Assembly (NCBI GenBank): GCA_964016875.1
Contig: OZ024719.1
Coordinates: forward strand, 28,525,877-28,589,876
DNA length: 64,000 nt
Source: Fallopia convolvulus
Lineage: Eukaryota > Streptophyta > Magnoliopsida > Caryophyllales > Polygonaceae
Direction of reading: 5' to 3'
How positions within the stretch are numbered: the first letter of the stretch is position 1; every line of letters begins with the position of its first letter. Shown one piece after another: positions 34,530 to 46,026 of the stretch. Under the pieces are notes generated by a model. That model did not search any database. It saw only the letters and a list, made by a program, of their open reading frames with translations, and was not told the origin of the DNA. A program made the translations under genes and the position numbers.

Positions 34530-35917
34530 TGATCGCCTCTCGGATTGCGAGGGTCTAGAGATACAATTTATAACCCGACCCCGTTGTAGTACGTGGTGGG
34601 TGTCGAACACTCGGGAAGTCTACTCGATCGATGTGTCTAGATACTAGGAAGCTAGAAAGGAGAGCATAAAACAAAGGAAAACAAAGGAATCAGTCGGGAC
34701 CGACACAGAGGTCACGTCGGGCCCGAGATTGGCGACAAGAGGAAGTCGGGACCGACACTGTGTAAGTCGGGCCCGAGGTATCTGGGGATGTCGAACTCAA
34801 AGATTTAAAAGTAGATCTTGGGCTTTTGGGTTCCTTCCCTAGTAGATTAAGGCTTTTCCACCCCAATTCAGGCAATGAGTGATGATCGGACTAGGATCGA
34901 GTGCTTTCGCCCTCGTTCCAACCACTTCTACACCTCGATCATTGAGGAAATCCCCTTCGAAGCAAGGTCTTGAGATTGACACATGTTCACTTTCGCTACT
35001 TTGCCAATCTCAAGCCTTGATTCCCAACTTTCGCAAGGAATTGTAGCTCTATGTAGAGTGGGTTCCTTAGATCAAACACTCAAGGCTATGGAATTGGGGT
35101 TTCTAGCCTAAACCTAGCTAGGGTTTTCCCCCATAACCCAAGATCAAGGAGATCTACTCCATGAAACAAGCAAAGAAAGCAATCAAATCAAAAGGGAAAG
35201 CAATCATCATAATCAATCTCAAAACAAAGCAAAGTTTCATTCAAATCCAAAGCAATCCACAAATCCCAATCAAGGGTTTTCAAATCCACAAGAACAAAGC
35301 AAATCAAAGCAAATCTACCAACAAAACCTATCAAGACTTCCTCCCTTGGCCGATTCTCTCTCTCTTCTTTCTCCTCTCCTTCCTCCTTGCTCTCCAAGAA
35401 TCCCCTTGGTTCCCCTCTTTTTGTGTGTGTGTGGGAACCCTCTCTTAGAAGACAAGAGGGCCTTTTATAGATTAGATGAGGGGCAAAAGTGGAAGTCCAC
35501 AAATTCGTGCCTTGGAGCCCAAGTAGTTCGGTGACCGACTCGGAGGACCTCGGGCCCGAGTTACTGTGCAACTCGGTCCGGGGTTGGAGACTTCAAAGTC
35601 GTGCCCGATGTGGTTGCAACTCGGTCCTGACCTCGTTCCACCTTCTTCTTTGTTGGCTTCTCTTGTTCTTCTTCATGGCTTGCTTCTCTCTTTCCCGCTT
35701 TAGCTCGGCCTTTGCTCCATGTCTTGACCCTCCTTCAAATCGATCCTCGATTCATGCCAAATTACCTACAAAACACATAAAATGTGCGTAGTCTCCGAAT
35801 CTCATAGAAATACGGGAACTAGGCTAAAAAGGAACAAAGCGCACAAGAAAAGGGGAGAAAGAAACATATTTACAAAGGAAATCACATATGAAAACACCAC
35901 CAAATAGAGAGACATCA
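34530..35917 (-). repeat. 5' LTR of the nested Athila
   Basis: A 1388-bp LTR that holds the promoter of the element in minus orientation. Paired CGGGACCGA / CGGGCCCGA words lie at 34695/34718 and 34747/34768. Confidence 0.95.
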
Positions 35918-35922
35918 TATCT

Positions 35923-37950
35923 CCCACCTAAGGACCTTCGGATGCACATGCTTTGTCCACAACAATGGCAAAGACAACCTTGGAAAATTCAATCCTAGAA
36001 GCAATGAAGGGATCTTTCCTGGGATACTCATCACAAAGTAAGGCTTACAGGGTCTATAACAAGAGGACCAAGAAGATAGAAGAAAGCATCCATGTCGTCT
36101 TCAACGAGAAATCTGTAAAGATGGGAACAGAGACCCAAGTGAAGGGAACTCTGTTCAATCTGGTCAGACAAGAAGACGATGATGATGACGATGATGAGCC
36201 AAGGAAGAGGGATGAAGACTATCCAAGTGCAAGTAGCACTCCACAACCAGGGAACAACGACGGAGATCCAACACTCACTGATCAAATCTCCCTCGAGGTT
36301 CCCTCCTCAGAAGAACTACAAGACACCTCCAACTCTCTTGTTCCCCAAGACAATACCCTGCCAGAATCAAGTGTTCAGGAGGAACAAAGAGGGAACTTGC
36401 CAGGAATCTCTAAAGAAACACTCAATGAAGAAGATGAAGATGAGTGTTCCCATGAAAAGAAAGCCTCTACTGAAGATGACACAAGTGCAAGGGAACCCAC
36501 TCATACAAGAAACTTTCAACAAAGGAAGGACCACCCCATTGAGAACATCATCTCCCATCGATGGGTTTTTAGAAACAAGCTCGATGACACTGGAGCTATA
36601 GCAAGGAACAAGGCTAGACTGGTGGCACAAGGCTACAAGCAAGAGGAAGGAATCGATTACGAAGAGACTTTCGCACCAGTCGCCAGGATCGAGGCCATCC
36701 GACTCTTAATTGCCTATGCTGCTCACAAGGGATTCAAGCTTTATCAAATGGACGTGAAAACAGCCTTCCTCAATGGACATCTCAAGGAAGAAGTATATGT
36801 GGCCCAACCCCTAGGATTCGAAGATGAGAAGCTACCCAACCATGTCTATTTCCTGGAGAGGGCCTTCTACGGACTCAAACAAGCTCCCCGAGCTTGGTAT
36901 GACAGGTTTGCTCAATTCCTCTTGTCCCATGGATACCTTCGAGGTTCCATAGACAAGAATTTGTTTTTAAAGAAAGAGTCTAAAGACATTTTGATTGTGC
37001 AAGTATATGTTGATGACATTGTTTTTGGAGCAACTAACGAAACTCTTGTAGAGAAATTTAAGGACATCATGAGCAGTGAGTTTGAGATGAGTCTCATTGG
37101 GGAACTCACGTTCTTCTTGGGACTTCAAATATCTCAAACCAAGGAGGGAACAAAGATTCATCAACAGAAATACATCAAGGAAATGCTCGTGAAGTATGGG
37201 ATGGAACACTCCAAGCCCATAGACACTCCCATCTCTCCCAATTCAAGGCTCAATGCGGATGAAACAGGTATCAGTGTGGACCAAAGGAACTATCGAGGTA
37301 TGATTGGGTCCCTTCTCTACTTAACAACTAGTAGACCTGATATCATGTTCTCCGTATGCCTTTGTGCTCGTTTTCAAGCTAACCCTATGGAATCACACTT
37401 GAAAGAGGTGAAGAGGATTTTCAGGTATATCAAAGGGAACGATAACTTGTGCCTTTGGTATCCAAGGAACAGTTTGCTTGAGCTCATTGCATACACAGAT
37501 GTGGATTTTGCAGGGCACCTTGTGGATAGAAAGAGCACATCAGGAATGGCCCAGTTCCTAGGGTCATGCTTAGTTTCATGGGGATCTAAAAAGCAAAACT
37601 CAGTGGAACTCTCCACAGCTGAAGCAGAATATGTGGCTGCTGCATCTTGTTGTTCCCAAGTTCAATGGCTTAAGTCACAATTCCAGGATTACGGTATGTC
37701 CTTTGGCCTAGTTCCCATACTTTGTGATAAGACTAGTGCCATAAACACTTCCAAAAATCCTATGCATCATCCTAGGACTAAGCATATAGATATAAGGCAT
37801 CACTTTCTACGTGACAATGTTGAAAGTGGGAACATCTTGATGGAACACTGTAGAACTGAAGAGCAAATTGCGGACATTCTCACTAAAGCTTTAGACAGAG
37901 TTCCCTACCAGCGTTTTCGAATGCTTCTAGGGATGATTACTCTAAACTAA
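35923..37950 (+). pseudogene. SIRE integrase end, reverse transcriptase and RNase H
   Basis: The first bases continue the integrase broken at 25402 (..HLRTFGCTCFVHN). A single extra C near 36017 shifts the frame, after which 665 codons stay open from the alternative ATG at 35953. A Ser/Asp/Glu-rich linker with an oligo-Asp run precedes RT: HRWVFRNKLDDTG, QMDVKTAFLNG, YGLKQAPRAWYD and VYVDDIVFG. RNase H follows with AYTDVDFAG, TAEAEYVAAA and EQIADILTKAL. The frame ends normally at TAA 37948-37950. Catalytic residues of RT and RNase H are preserved. Confidence 0.92.
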
Positions 37951-38245
37951 ACAAGTCCCTGTTTGTCTCTCCCTCAATGCCTGACTAGTTTCTCTAAGAA
38001 TGCATGATAGGGAACTTGGATTTATTGCTTTCACTATGCCATGATCACTAGTCTAAAGATAAATGTGTACAAGGGAACTTTATTTATTTCGGCCCTACAT
38101 GATCAACCAGAGTTCCCTTTATCCCACCTTACAAGCCACTATGACGGTTGATCATATAACCTACCCTAAGCTAGGGACCAGCCAAACGCTTCTCATGAGC
38201 CAAAATGTTTACTCCTTTATCGAGTCGTAAATTGTCTGGTTCTCT

Positions 38246-38707
38246 TTGAGTTCCCTAGCCCCACAAAAGGATGAGTGTGAAGTTCCCTTAACCACTTCAT
38301 TCTCCCTGACCTTGATAAGATCATGGGAACTGATACATACTAGTAAGGGAACGCTGACTCATCTACGAAGAAGAACCGTCACTTGGGAAGCGGACTTTTG
38401 TGTCAGAAGCTCAGAAGCGTTAAGGGCCAAGTATTCAAATTTTGAAAGGACTTCCCTAGAGATCGTGACGCGTGTTCAGAGGCGTGCTATGGAAGTTGAA
38501 ACGATGCCCCACGTTCATTGGGCAACGGTTATCGAGGTTTTCCCACTTCCCTTTCTACCCTTCGCCCCTTCTCTCCTTAAAACCCTCATTTGCCATTTTT
38601 GGGCTCTTATTCCGTCTTCAACCTCTGTCTTTCATCCTCTCCACATCTCATTCACTCTGTTTTTCGAGAAACCTCCAAAACCTTCTCTCTTCCCCAAATT
38701 CTCCTAA
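38246..38707 (+). other. Open frame in the SIRE post-pol region, doubtful
   Basis: A 153-codon frame just before the accessory ORF. I see no domain; its end is Phe/Pro/Ser-rich and it stops three bases before the next start. It may be leader sequence of the accessory ORF and not a gene. Confidence 0.2.
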
Positions 38708-38710
38708 AAA

Positions 38711-40940
38711 ATGGCCACACCACACACTTTCGCCCAGATTAAAGCTTGGGTTCTTGCAAATCCCAGAATTCTCTTCGTCTCGCAACTAAACGAGATTGAG
38801 AAAGAGCAAGACCCAATCATGAAGGACGTCCTCATCCAAGGGCTCTATAACCAAGTAAGCCCTTTCTTGCCACCCCCTCCTCCGGCCGACGAAACCGTGG
38901 CCTGGACTTCCTCTTCCGCCACCTCCTCTGAACCCCTTTCTCCTCCCTCAACCACCAACACCTCCTTCGGCATTGTCATTGTTGACAGTTTCGGAGATGC
39001 TCGTCCCTCCATTAACGAGAAGCCCAGAAAATCCAAACACCACCATTCATCCAAAAAACTCCACTCATCCAAAGACCCCTCGAAATCCAAAAAATCCAAA
39101 CATTCCAAAGATCCCTCCAAATCCAAAAAATCGCAAACACTCTGAGGTCTCTGAATTTTCGGAGCCCAGGAAGAAGCCCCATTTCAAATTTGAGGAGTAC
39201 TTGAACTGCTCCAAGGAAAGTTCTTGTATGGCCGAACCCTCTTTCGTCTTCCACTCGGACTCTGGGACCTCCCAATCCCAGAGCCAACTCACTTCTTCTT
39301 CCCTCCCTCTTCCCATCACTGAGGGACCTCCCAAACCTCTTCCCTCGAAACAAAAGACTCCTCCACCACCTCCTTCTGTTCCCACAACAAGGGGAACTCC
39401 ACCTCCACCACTCCCTTCTGTTCCCACAACAACGGGAACTCCACCTCCACCTCACTAAACTCCTTCCCCTCCTTCCTCACCAAAACACACATCTATCTCT
39501 CCCACTCCTGCCTCGGGGACCTCTACTCCCCAGGTTACCAAATCCACTCCTCCTCCCCCTTCTACACAAATATCCACTCCTCTTTCCTCTCCTCTTCCCT
39601 CTTCCACCACATCCCCCACCACCACAAAACTCCCCACTCCCTCTCCATCCAAAACTGTCGTCGTCCTTACTTCGGACGACGATGACATCCCCCTCTCCGT
39701 CGTCATTGGGAAAATGACCAAGGACCCTCCTCCTCTCATCATGGGAACTGTCGAGGAGGAGACCCAACTCAAGGATGTCGAGGAAGAGCTCAGCCAGGTC
39801 CCCACTGAAGCAACACATGATCAAGGGACCAAGTTCCAAGAGAAAGCGGCTCCTGAAGAGCCCACGGAGAAAAGGGACCCAACACTAGCTGGTGGTGCTG
39901 GGGCAAGTAGAAGTCATCCTGACGATGACGCGGAGGGCTCAAGCTCGAGCTCCTCCGAGGAAGAAGGGACCTCCAATGATGAGGTCGAAGAAGAAGAAGA
40001 GGCTCCAACTGCTAAGGAGCAAGCACAAATCCCAACACCTGGACACCAATTGGTGGTGTCCACGGGTTCCTATCCTCCAAGGGAACGCGTGCTGATGATT
40101 GAAGCGGTTGCACCCCCTCAACAGAAAGGACCTCGCATGGTCTCTAGGGGGAACACTTCTAAGAGCACCTCAAACAAGGGGAAGGGAACTTCATCAACAA
40201 GGTACCCTGTGGATGAACGCCGGAAGCTCCTCCCTCGTCTTATAATTTCGGAAGAAGATCTCAATAACAACGACCTAGGGGAACTATGGGACCTAATCAA
40301 GGCCCAGGGCTGGGAGAACCTTTGCAAGGAAGCTGTGAGTGTAGATCCCTCCCAAGTGCGTCAATTCTACAACAACTTCATCATAAACAATGACGGCACT
40401 CAGGTTACTCTCTCCCACGAAGGCGACGAGTTTATATTCACTACGTCCACAATCCGCCTTCCTCTCCAGGTCCCAGTTCAAGGACACAAAGAGTTGCCCA
40501 ACAAGCTCTGGGGCGACTTTAACAGCGCCGAGGTGTACAACACTATCTTTGAGGGCCGAGTTCCCACTAAAGTGCCTTCGACTCATCATCTGTCCCTCGT
40601 CGCCAAGCTTGCTCACCAATTCATCATCAATATGGTGATCCCTCGCCAAGAGAAGCGTCTGGTCGTCAATATCCCCGATGCCATCATCCTCTATCACTTC
40701 CTCCTCAAGAAGCCCATCAACCTTCCCAGAATCATACTTGGGCATATGGAGAAGTGTATGGCTTCCAAGTCTCATTTCCTTCCCTACTCTGGGCTGATCA
40801 AGAAGCTGCTCCAAAAAGAGGGTCTCTACGACGCCTCTAAGGAAGAAATTGTGCTTGGAAGGGAACTGGACATCTCAGTGGTCCAAAAGATAAGGCACTC
40901 TGAGCCTGTAGTGGAAAACGGCTCAACTGGAATCTGGTGA
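38711..40940 (+). pseudogene. SIRE accessory ORF after pol (env position), broken
   Basis: Frame 38711-39145 starts MATPHTFAQIKAWV and runs into Lys/Ser repeats (SSKDPSKSKKSK). A shift in the oligo-A tract near 39125 leads to the frame 38973-39458, a Pro/Thr/Ser-rich region, one TAA at 39456, then 39714-40940 in the same frame. The last part holds a folded-looking domain (RRKLLPRLIISEEDL.., VRQFYNNFIINNDGTQVTL.., FEGRVPTK) reminiscent of the 'putative plant transposon protein' domain seen in plant retroelements. The original product would be about 740 residues. No signal peptide or transmembrane helix is visible, so I do not call it an envelope. Function unknown. Confidence 0.6.
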
Positions 40941-41240
40941 AGATGGGAACTCTCAATTTTTGCTCCGCATCGCCAACACCCTCGATTAGATTGCCAGGGA
41001 CCAAGCAACATTGGCCAGGGGACAAGAAAAGCTTACACAAATCCTGACGTGTCTTTGTGATGCCCTGTTCCCACGAAGCCCATGATCTACCCTCTCCTTT
41101 TCCCTTAATCCAAAAATGACCACAAAAATGTACTTGAGTTCCCCTTGTACATATTTTCTCAAGTAATGAAATGGCCTTTAATTTGAATGCGTGTTCCTTT
41201 TCTTCCTTCTAAATTGCATTGCTTGTTTTCGATGATGTCA

Positions 41241-41252
41241 AAAGGGGGAAAG
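41241..41252 (+). other. Upstream polypurine-tract-like sequence
   Basis: AAAGGGGGAAAG in the context GATGATGTCA-AAAGGGGG, nearly the same as the true tract before the 3' LTR. A further AAGGGGGAAC lies near 41308. Confidence 0.55.
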
Positions 41253-41477
41253 ACAAAAAATGCGAGATGAGTTAAAAGTTTAAGTTATCACAGAACATGC
41301 ATAAGCTAAGGGGGAACAATTGCATAAAAAGCTAAGTAAGATCTAAGTGTCTCACCAAAAGTGGCTCCACAATCTAAGTGTTTCACTTGAAGTGACTCCC
41401 CAAAATCATACTTAGGAACTCATTCGCATATCATTCATTGAAATTCTTGCATATTTTGTGATGGGTTTGTCATCATC

Positions 41478-41490
41478 AAAAAGGGGGAAA
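41478..41490 (+). other. Polypurine tract of the SIRE element
   Basis: AAAAAGGGGGAAA directly (one base) before the 3' LTR start TGTTGG; plus-strand primer site. Confidence 0.88.
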
Positions 41491-41491
41491 T

Positions 41492-42553
41492 TGTTGGGAC
41501 GTTGTTGGGACCTCTGGTTCTAAACAACGGATCAACGATGCCATTCTCCGAGTTTTGATAATGACAAACACCATGAGGAACTAATGTGGTTTATTCAAGT
41601 ATTTCTAAGGAACACAGGTACAACCAAGAACTCTCATGAATGACCAAAAGCCATAGAAGCTCACAATGTAGAAGTTCCCATCAAGGGAACTCTGAAGAGG
41701 AAAGTTCCCATGCAATGGGAACTCCCAGGAATGATCAAGAGAACACAAGCTTACAACGATGAAGAGTTTTCCATCAAGGGAACTCTGAAGAAGACAGTTC
41801 CCATGACATGGGAACTCACATGTGATGACAACGACCGTTCAGCGCAGATCGCGGGATTCTGTCTTGGACATCCCAAAGGAACAGTCTGAGGATCAGACTG
41901 TCACGCTTGATCCAACGGTCCGATTGATTCAAGAAGTTGACCTAGTTCAAACCAAAGTCACATGTGAAGAAAGTACAACTTGGGCATCAAGCGAAGGGCA
42001 TTTTGGACACAATTGAAAGATGCGATTGCCCAATCTCACCTGGACTATAAAGCCATATGAATAGTACTCGGATTGAGTACTTCTCCCAGAATTCACAAAC
42101 ACCCACACCAGAGAAAAGAAAGAAAAGCAAGAGAGGTCCCCGCCGGCGAGTGTGTGATCTCGACGACGATGAAGCCGAAGTTCCCAGGGGCAAGGGAACT
42201 GAGAAGTCGGTGTAAGGTTTGAGTTACTTGTATTTTGCTGTTGTGAGCTTAGGAACTCAGTTGAGAGGATTTACTAGTGTTTCTAGAGTTAGGAAGAACT
42301 CGTAGGAACAAAGAAGTGTGAATCCGGTTGTTGTAACTAAGGAACAAAGCAATCAATATAAGTAAGTCATTCAAAATCCTCCAAGCGGAGGTAGAGGTTT
42401 ACTCATACAACTAGTTGGTTTTAGTGGGGTTCCTCTATAAGGGAACTGCGTTCTTTACTGCTTTTTATACTTGCGCTTAATTTACTTCTTCTGCCTTAGG
42501 AACAACTTAACAACCAGTTCTCAAGCTCTTTGCTAACGGTTTACGATCCAACA
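41492..42553 (+). repeat. 3' LTR of the SIRE element
   Basis: A 1062-bp direct repeat of 21242-22302, ending GATCCAACA. It keeps three GTTCCC..GGGAAC palindromes (41673, 41703, 41796). Confidence 0.93.
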
Positions 42554-42558
42554 ACATG

Positions 42559-43542
42559 GGAACCAATGCGACGATGAAAAGAATGTGACCAACCTCAAAA
42601 GTGAACAAGAGTTCCCACGAGATGAGAACACAGTGAACCAAAGTTCCCACATGACTGGAACTAGATAAGAAGAATAGAAATCCCTCAGAGTTAAGAAGAG
42701 TTCCCTAGACAAGGGAACCGAGAAGATGACAGTTCCCTTTTGGATGGGAATTGGCCATGCGTGAAAGCGACATCTCATCGCATTTTTAGGGATCCTGTCT
42801 TGATCAAACAAAAGGGCGTTGCAAACTTCAGATTTGCAGTAGAACGAAGATGACCATCCAACGGTCCGATGTGATCTAAGAGTTGAAAATTCGAATTTAA
42901 ATTAAAGTCACCCTTAAGGATCAGACTTGAAGAGCAAGGAAAAAAGTGTATTTAGGAAAAATACCCCAAACGGATAAGAGTTTCTCATCGTGCCTATTTA
43001 AGCCCTTCAACAGTAACCTTGCTACTCACTTTTCACAAATAAAAAACTCCAAAGACAAAGAGAGAAGAAGGCTACTCAGGTGAAGACCGTCAAGTTGGTG
43101 AAAAGTCCCCGACAACGAGCTAATGTCAACGACGGTGAAGAGGAATGAAGGATTTTGTATATCTAGGGAAATTCTGGTGAAGAGACATAAGAAGAGAGAG
43201 GTTTGAGTTTCGCTTTGTCTTTGATTGTGAACGTTCATCGGGTAGCATTGAGAGAATACATTAATGTTGCCTAGGGAGGAAGTCCTTGTAGGAACATAGA
43301 AGTTTGTATTCATCCTTGTAATCTGAAGGGAACTAAGCAATAAAGAAAAGGGAACTCATTCGAAAATCCTCCAAGCGGAGGTAGAAGTTTACTCACGCGA
43401 TTAGTTGATCGTTGTGGGGTTCCTCTATAAAAGAATTGTCTCTATTAGTTTTACTTACCTGCAAGTTTTATTTATTCCTCTGCGTGTGGGAACTGTTCGA
43501 TACAGTTCCCATAATCATTTATGACTGACCTTCGATCCAACA
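42559..43542 (+). repeat. Right piece of the older SIRE-like LTR
   Basis: Continues the LTR begun at 21092; joined length is about 1.13 kb. It ends CTTCGATCCAACA like the SIRE LTR, followed by a diverged primer site TGGTATCATAAC at 43545. Paired GTTCCC/GGGAAC words occur. The internal part of this older element is lost after 43587. Confidence 0.75.
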
Positions 43543-43587
43543 TATGGTATCATAACAGGCCCTCTAAATTTTGGTTAGTCTAGAGCG

Positions 43588-44128
43588 TGATGCGACCCTA
43601 GGGTCACAAGGGGCAGATCTAGGCTCGAAACGTCCAGATCTTCTTCGACAATATTAACGGGGATAAATATGAGACCACAAGTGGACTCGCAGGCCTCTAA
43701 TGCTCGTCAGAACGAGGGTGGGGCGAGGCAGAATCAAGGGCGCGAGAAGAGAGTTAGAAAGGGGTTACGTTGGGCCAAGGCTAGGAGGAATCTCACTCTA
43801 CTATAACATTGGTTAATTCATTTTGACGTGATTAATACAAGGGGGCGTGGCTCCTTTATATAGAGGAGGCCACACGAAACCCTAGTTTTAGATGGGGGTG
43901 GACTAGGGCTAGTAAGCATATTAAGCCCAACATCCAAGCCTATAATACTAATAATAGAAACTAGCTAAAAAGGGAAATAACAATGCTAGCCCATCCTACA
44001 AGAATGGAACACACACCTAAAAGGGAAATGACGGAAATATAAATAATATAAATAATACATAAAAGAGACGAAGTCCTAATCCAAGGGTCCTCTAAGGTCT
44101 AGGTCATCTCGGGTCCGTAGGAGCTGGT
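43588..44128 (-). repeat. Left LTR of a minus-strand gypsy element, truncated
   Basis: Starts TGATGCGACCCTAGGGTC and matches 59309-59850 closely up to GTAGGAGCTGG. It then diverges, lacking the last part that ends GTAACATCA in the right copy. In minus orientation it is the 3' LTR with its 5' end removed. Confidence 0.78.
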
Positions 44129-44786
44129 AGGATCCATTCCAGGTCGTCCCTTGGAAGCGACTTATATGGACGAATGTTGGACTCATCGATGTGGCCGATC
44201 CCAAGAGTCCGAATAGTCCCAAACTTGCGAAGAGGTCCAAGACATGGCTCGACCCTTCGTTTTTTTACAATATTACGAGATCTTTCACAATCCGAAAGAT
44301 CCCATTAAAAACAGAAATAGGCAATCAGTTAACTGTCAACCAAGATACTTTTTGGCTCGCTAGGCCCCTTACTCTTAGAACGGCTTACACATGCCCTCCT
44401 ACTGCTACTTTGAATCTGAAGGACTCAATTGAGAAAAAGAAAATACATTGTAAGTAATAATAAACTATTCTAGAAATAAAAATAACGTAATCTTTTATAA
44501 GATAAGATCTTTGCAAATAAAAGAAAAAATAACATAAAAATCAAAATAAAAGATCTTCCAATTGAAAATAACACAACAATCTCGGAAAGGATATCCCGAG
44601 ATCTAGGGTTTTCCAGATTGGCAAGATGGATGCCGATCATGGCACACGAAGACAACCGGTGCGTGGGGAGGCAGACACGCAAACCCGTAGATCCTGGCAC
44701 GAGTGCGGACTCGCGCGGATAGGTTTCGACCGAAGACCCAATTGGTTATATGGCACACTGCTGATGGCGCCAGTCTTGTGCGTTTG
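44129..44786 (-). other. Internal remnant of the minus-strand gypsy element
   Basis: No recognisable protein. The part nearest 44786 is GC-richer and continues across the Athila insertion into 59125 onward, since the flanking duplication GTGCG is shared. It is probably leader or gag start of the element with LTRs at 43588 and 59309. Confidence 0.45.
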
Positions 44787-44791
44787 GTGCG

Positions 44792-46006
44792 TTATGTTCG
44801 TGTTTTTAGCTTAGTTTTTAAGTGTTTTTCTTAATACAAAGGTTCAAGGCAAAACAGGCTCGATACCGACCATGTGGGTTCGGTACCGAGGCTTGCAACA
44901 AAGAAAAAGTCGACAAGAGTTCAGCAGGAGTCTACTGACCCTAACAGGGTCGATACCGAGGTGCCTTGTGTCGGTAGATGCAACCAACTTTGAGATTTTT
45001 ATATTTTTATTCCGTAATCTTTTAGTTTTAGAAAGTTCAATCTTTATGGAAACATTTTAGATTGGTTTTCTAGCATAAATACCTTGTCTTAGCTTTAGAT
45101 TTGGGGGTTGATTGGTTGGGCGAATTTGGAGTCTTAAAGAAACGCATATTTCTCTCGAGTTTTTGTTTAAGATTGTTCTTAAGATTACTAGGAGAAGAAG
45201 TTTGTGATTTCTAGTTGTGTTCTAAGACAAGTTTTGAGTTTTACTTCAAGTAAGTCTTTAGATTAATTCAAATCATGTAATCTTTCAATCTATTTGTTTG
45301 TTTTTCTTCAAGCATGTGTGATTAGTTCTCTATTCTAGGATCGGGGTTGAAAATCCGACATGATTGTGAATGTATGTTGAATGATTGAATGCCTTCTATC
45401 TATTATCTACTTGTTTTGTGCTTATGCTTTGATGAAAGTCAAGGTAATTCGAGTTTGTTTCTTAATCGAAAGGCAAAGTCATGAACTTGAATATTGCTAT
45501 TGTTTAGTTACAAGCTTTGGATTAAAAATAAGTAGAAAGTGAATTGATTTGTGAAAAATTAATTGATTTGCTTGCTTTAGTCAATGAAAGTTGGTAACTT
45601 TATGTTCAAGGCATGAAGTTTATGATTCACACTATCTCGATTGCATGATTATTTTGTGGTAAACCCGTGTCCTAGATCTTTTTCTCTTATTTGAAGTCTC
45701 GTACTACGTTTTGTTCAGAGTCGATACCGAGGTTATTAAATAGGTACCTAACCTATATGTTTCTATGTTGTTTTTCTTTGTTTTAGTACAAGACCAATAT
45801 TGATACCTACCCTGACAAGGTCGGTACTGATCTTTTTGAGTCGTTAGTTGGTTAATTTACCTTGTTTTGTTTCCGTTTTGCGTTCTTTTGAATTCTAGAA
45901 TAGTAGTTAAACACAACCTTGCTTCTTGTGGATGATCGTGACCTCCCTATACTTAGCAGGGTCTTGACTACAAATGTATTTGTTGTTAAGTAAATCCCTA
46001 TCAACA
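44792..46006 (+). repeat. 5' LTR of the second Athila
   Basis: Begins TTATGTTCG where the 3' LTR has TGATGTTCG (G-to-T at base 2), and ends CCCTATCAACA. Compared with the 3' LTR about 240 bp are missing after position 44840. Motif pairs at 44861/44881 and 45801/45822. Confidence 0.9.
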
Positions 46007-46026
46007 AATTGACACTGTTACCGGAG
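46007..46026 (+). other. Decayed primer binding site, tRNA-Asp type
   Basis: TTGACACTGTTACCGGAGA is the tRNA-Asp site seen intact at 34506, with four or five transitions (G-to-A and C-to-T). Confidence 0.75.

Larger units (their letters stand above)
25568..35640. repeat. Dispersed paired motif CGGGCCCGA / CGGGACCGA / CGGTCCCGA
   Basis: Same architecture as in the second Athila but with different central bases. Clusters lie in both LTRs, near 27420-27475, in the RNase H-integrase linker (29930-30080) and the gag linker (32655-32830). Common spacing is 20-23 bp. Confidence 0.8.
25403..35917 (-). mobile_element. Athila-type Ty3/gypsy element, nested in the SIRE integrase
   Basis: A 10.5-kb, nearly complete minus-strand element. 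Right LTR 34530-35917 is the 5' LTR and left LTR 25403-26799 the 3' LTR, with TGATG/CATCA-type ends in minus orientation. The primer site matches tRNA-Asp, a hallmark of Athila. Gag is open, pol has one frameshift, and no third ORF is present. The duplication is CATCT/TATCT (25398-25402, 35918-35922); removing the element restores the SIRE reading frame. The LTRs differ at roughly 25 sites plus a 10-bp indel, fewer than the host SIRE LTRs. Confidence 0.95.
21242..42553 (+). mobile_element. SIRE/Maximus-type Copia element carrying a nested Athila
   Basis: A 21.3-kb unit made of about 10.8 kb of its own sequence plus the 10.5-kb Athila at 25403-35917. It has 1.06-kb LTRs (TGTTGG..CCAACA), a tRNA-Met-type primer site, gag with two zinc knuckles, protease, integrase, RT, RNase H, an extra 3' ORF and polypurine tracts. 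The flanks GCATG (21237-21241) and ACATG (42554-42558) match at 4 of 5. The LTRs differ at roughly 40 positions by eye. Order and sequence style place it in the SIRE/Maximus lineage. Coding regions hold several stops, so it is dead. Confidence 0.93.
21424..42727. repeat. Dispersed GTTCCC/GGGAAC word of the SIRE element
   Basis: Roughly 50 or more copies by eye in the SIRE element's own sequence and the older SIRE LTR. They often form palindromes GTTCCC-N7-GGGAAC with starts 13 bp apart in the LTRs. They are nearly absent from the nested Athila at 25403-35917. Confidence 0.8.

Noticed and set aside
39012..39839. Long minus-strand ORFs (Gly/Arg/Trp-rich) opposite the SIRE accessory ORF
   Set aside because: They are antisense shadows of a Pro/Ser/Thr-rich coding stretch; no domain.
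38711..40940. Envelope glycoprotein
   Set aside because: Position fits, but no signal peptide, transmembrane helix or fusion-like segment is visible.
44191..44457. 88-codon ORF beside the truncated gypsy LTR
   Set aside because: No recognisable domain; composition like the surrounding non-coding remnant.
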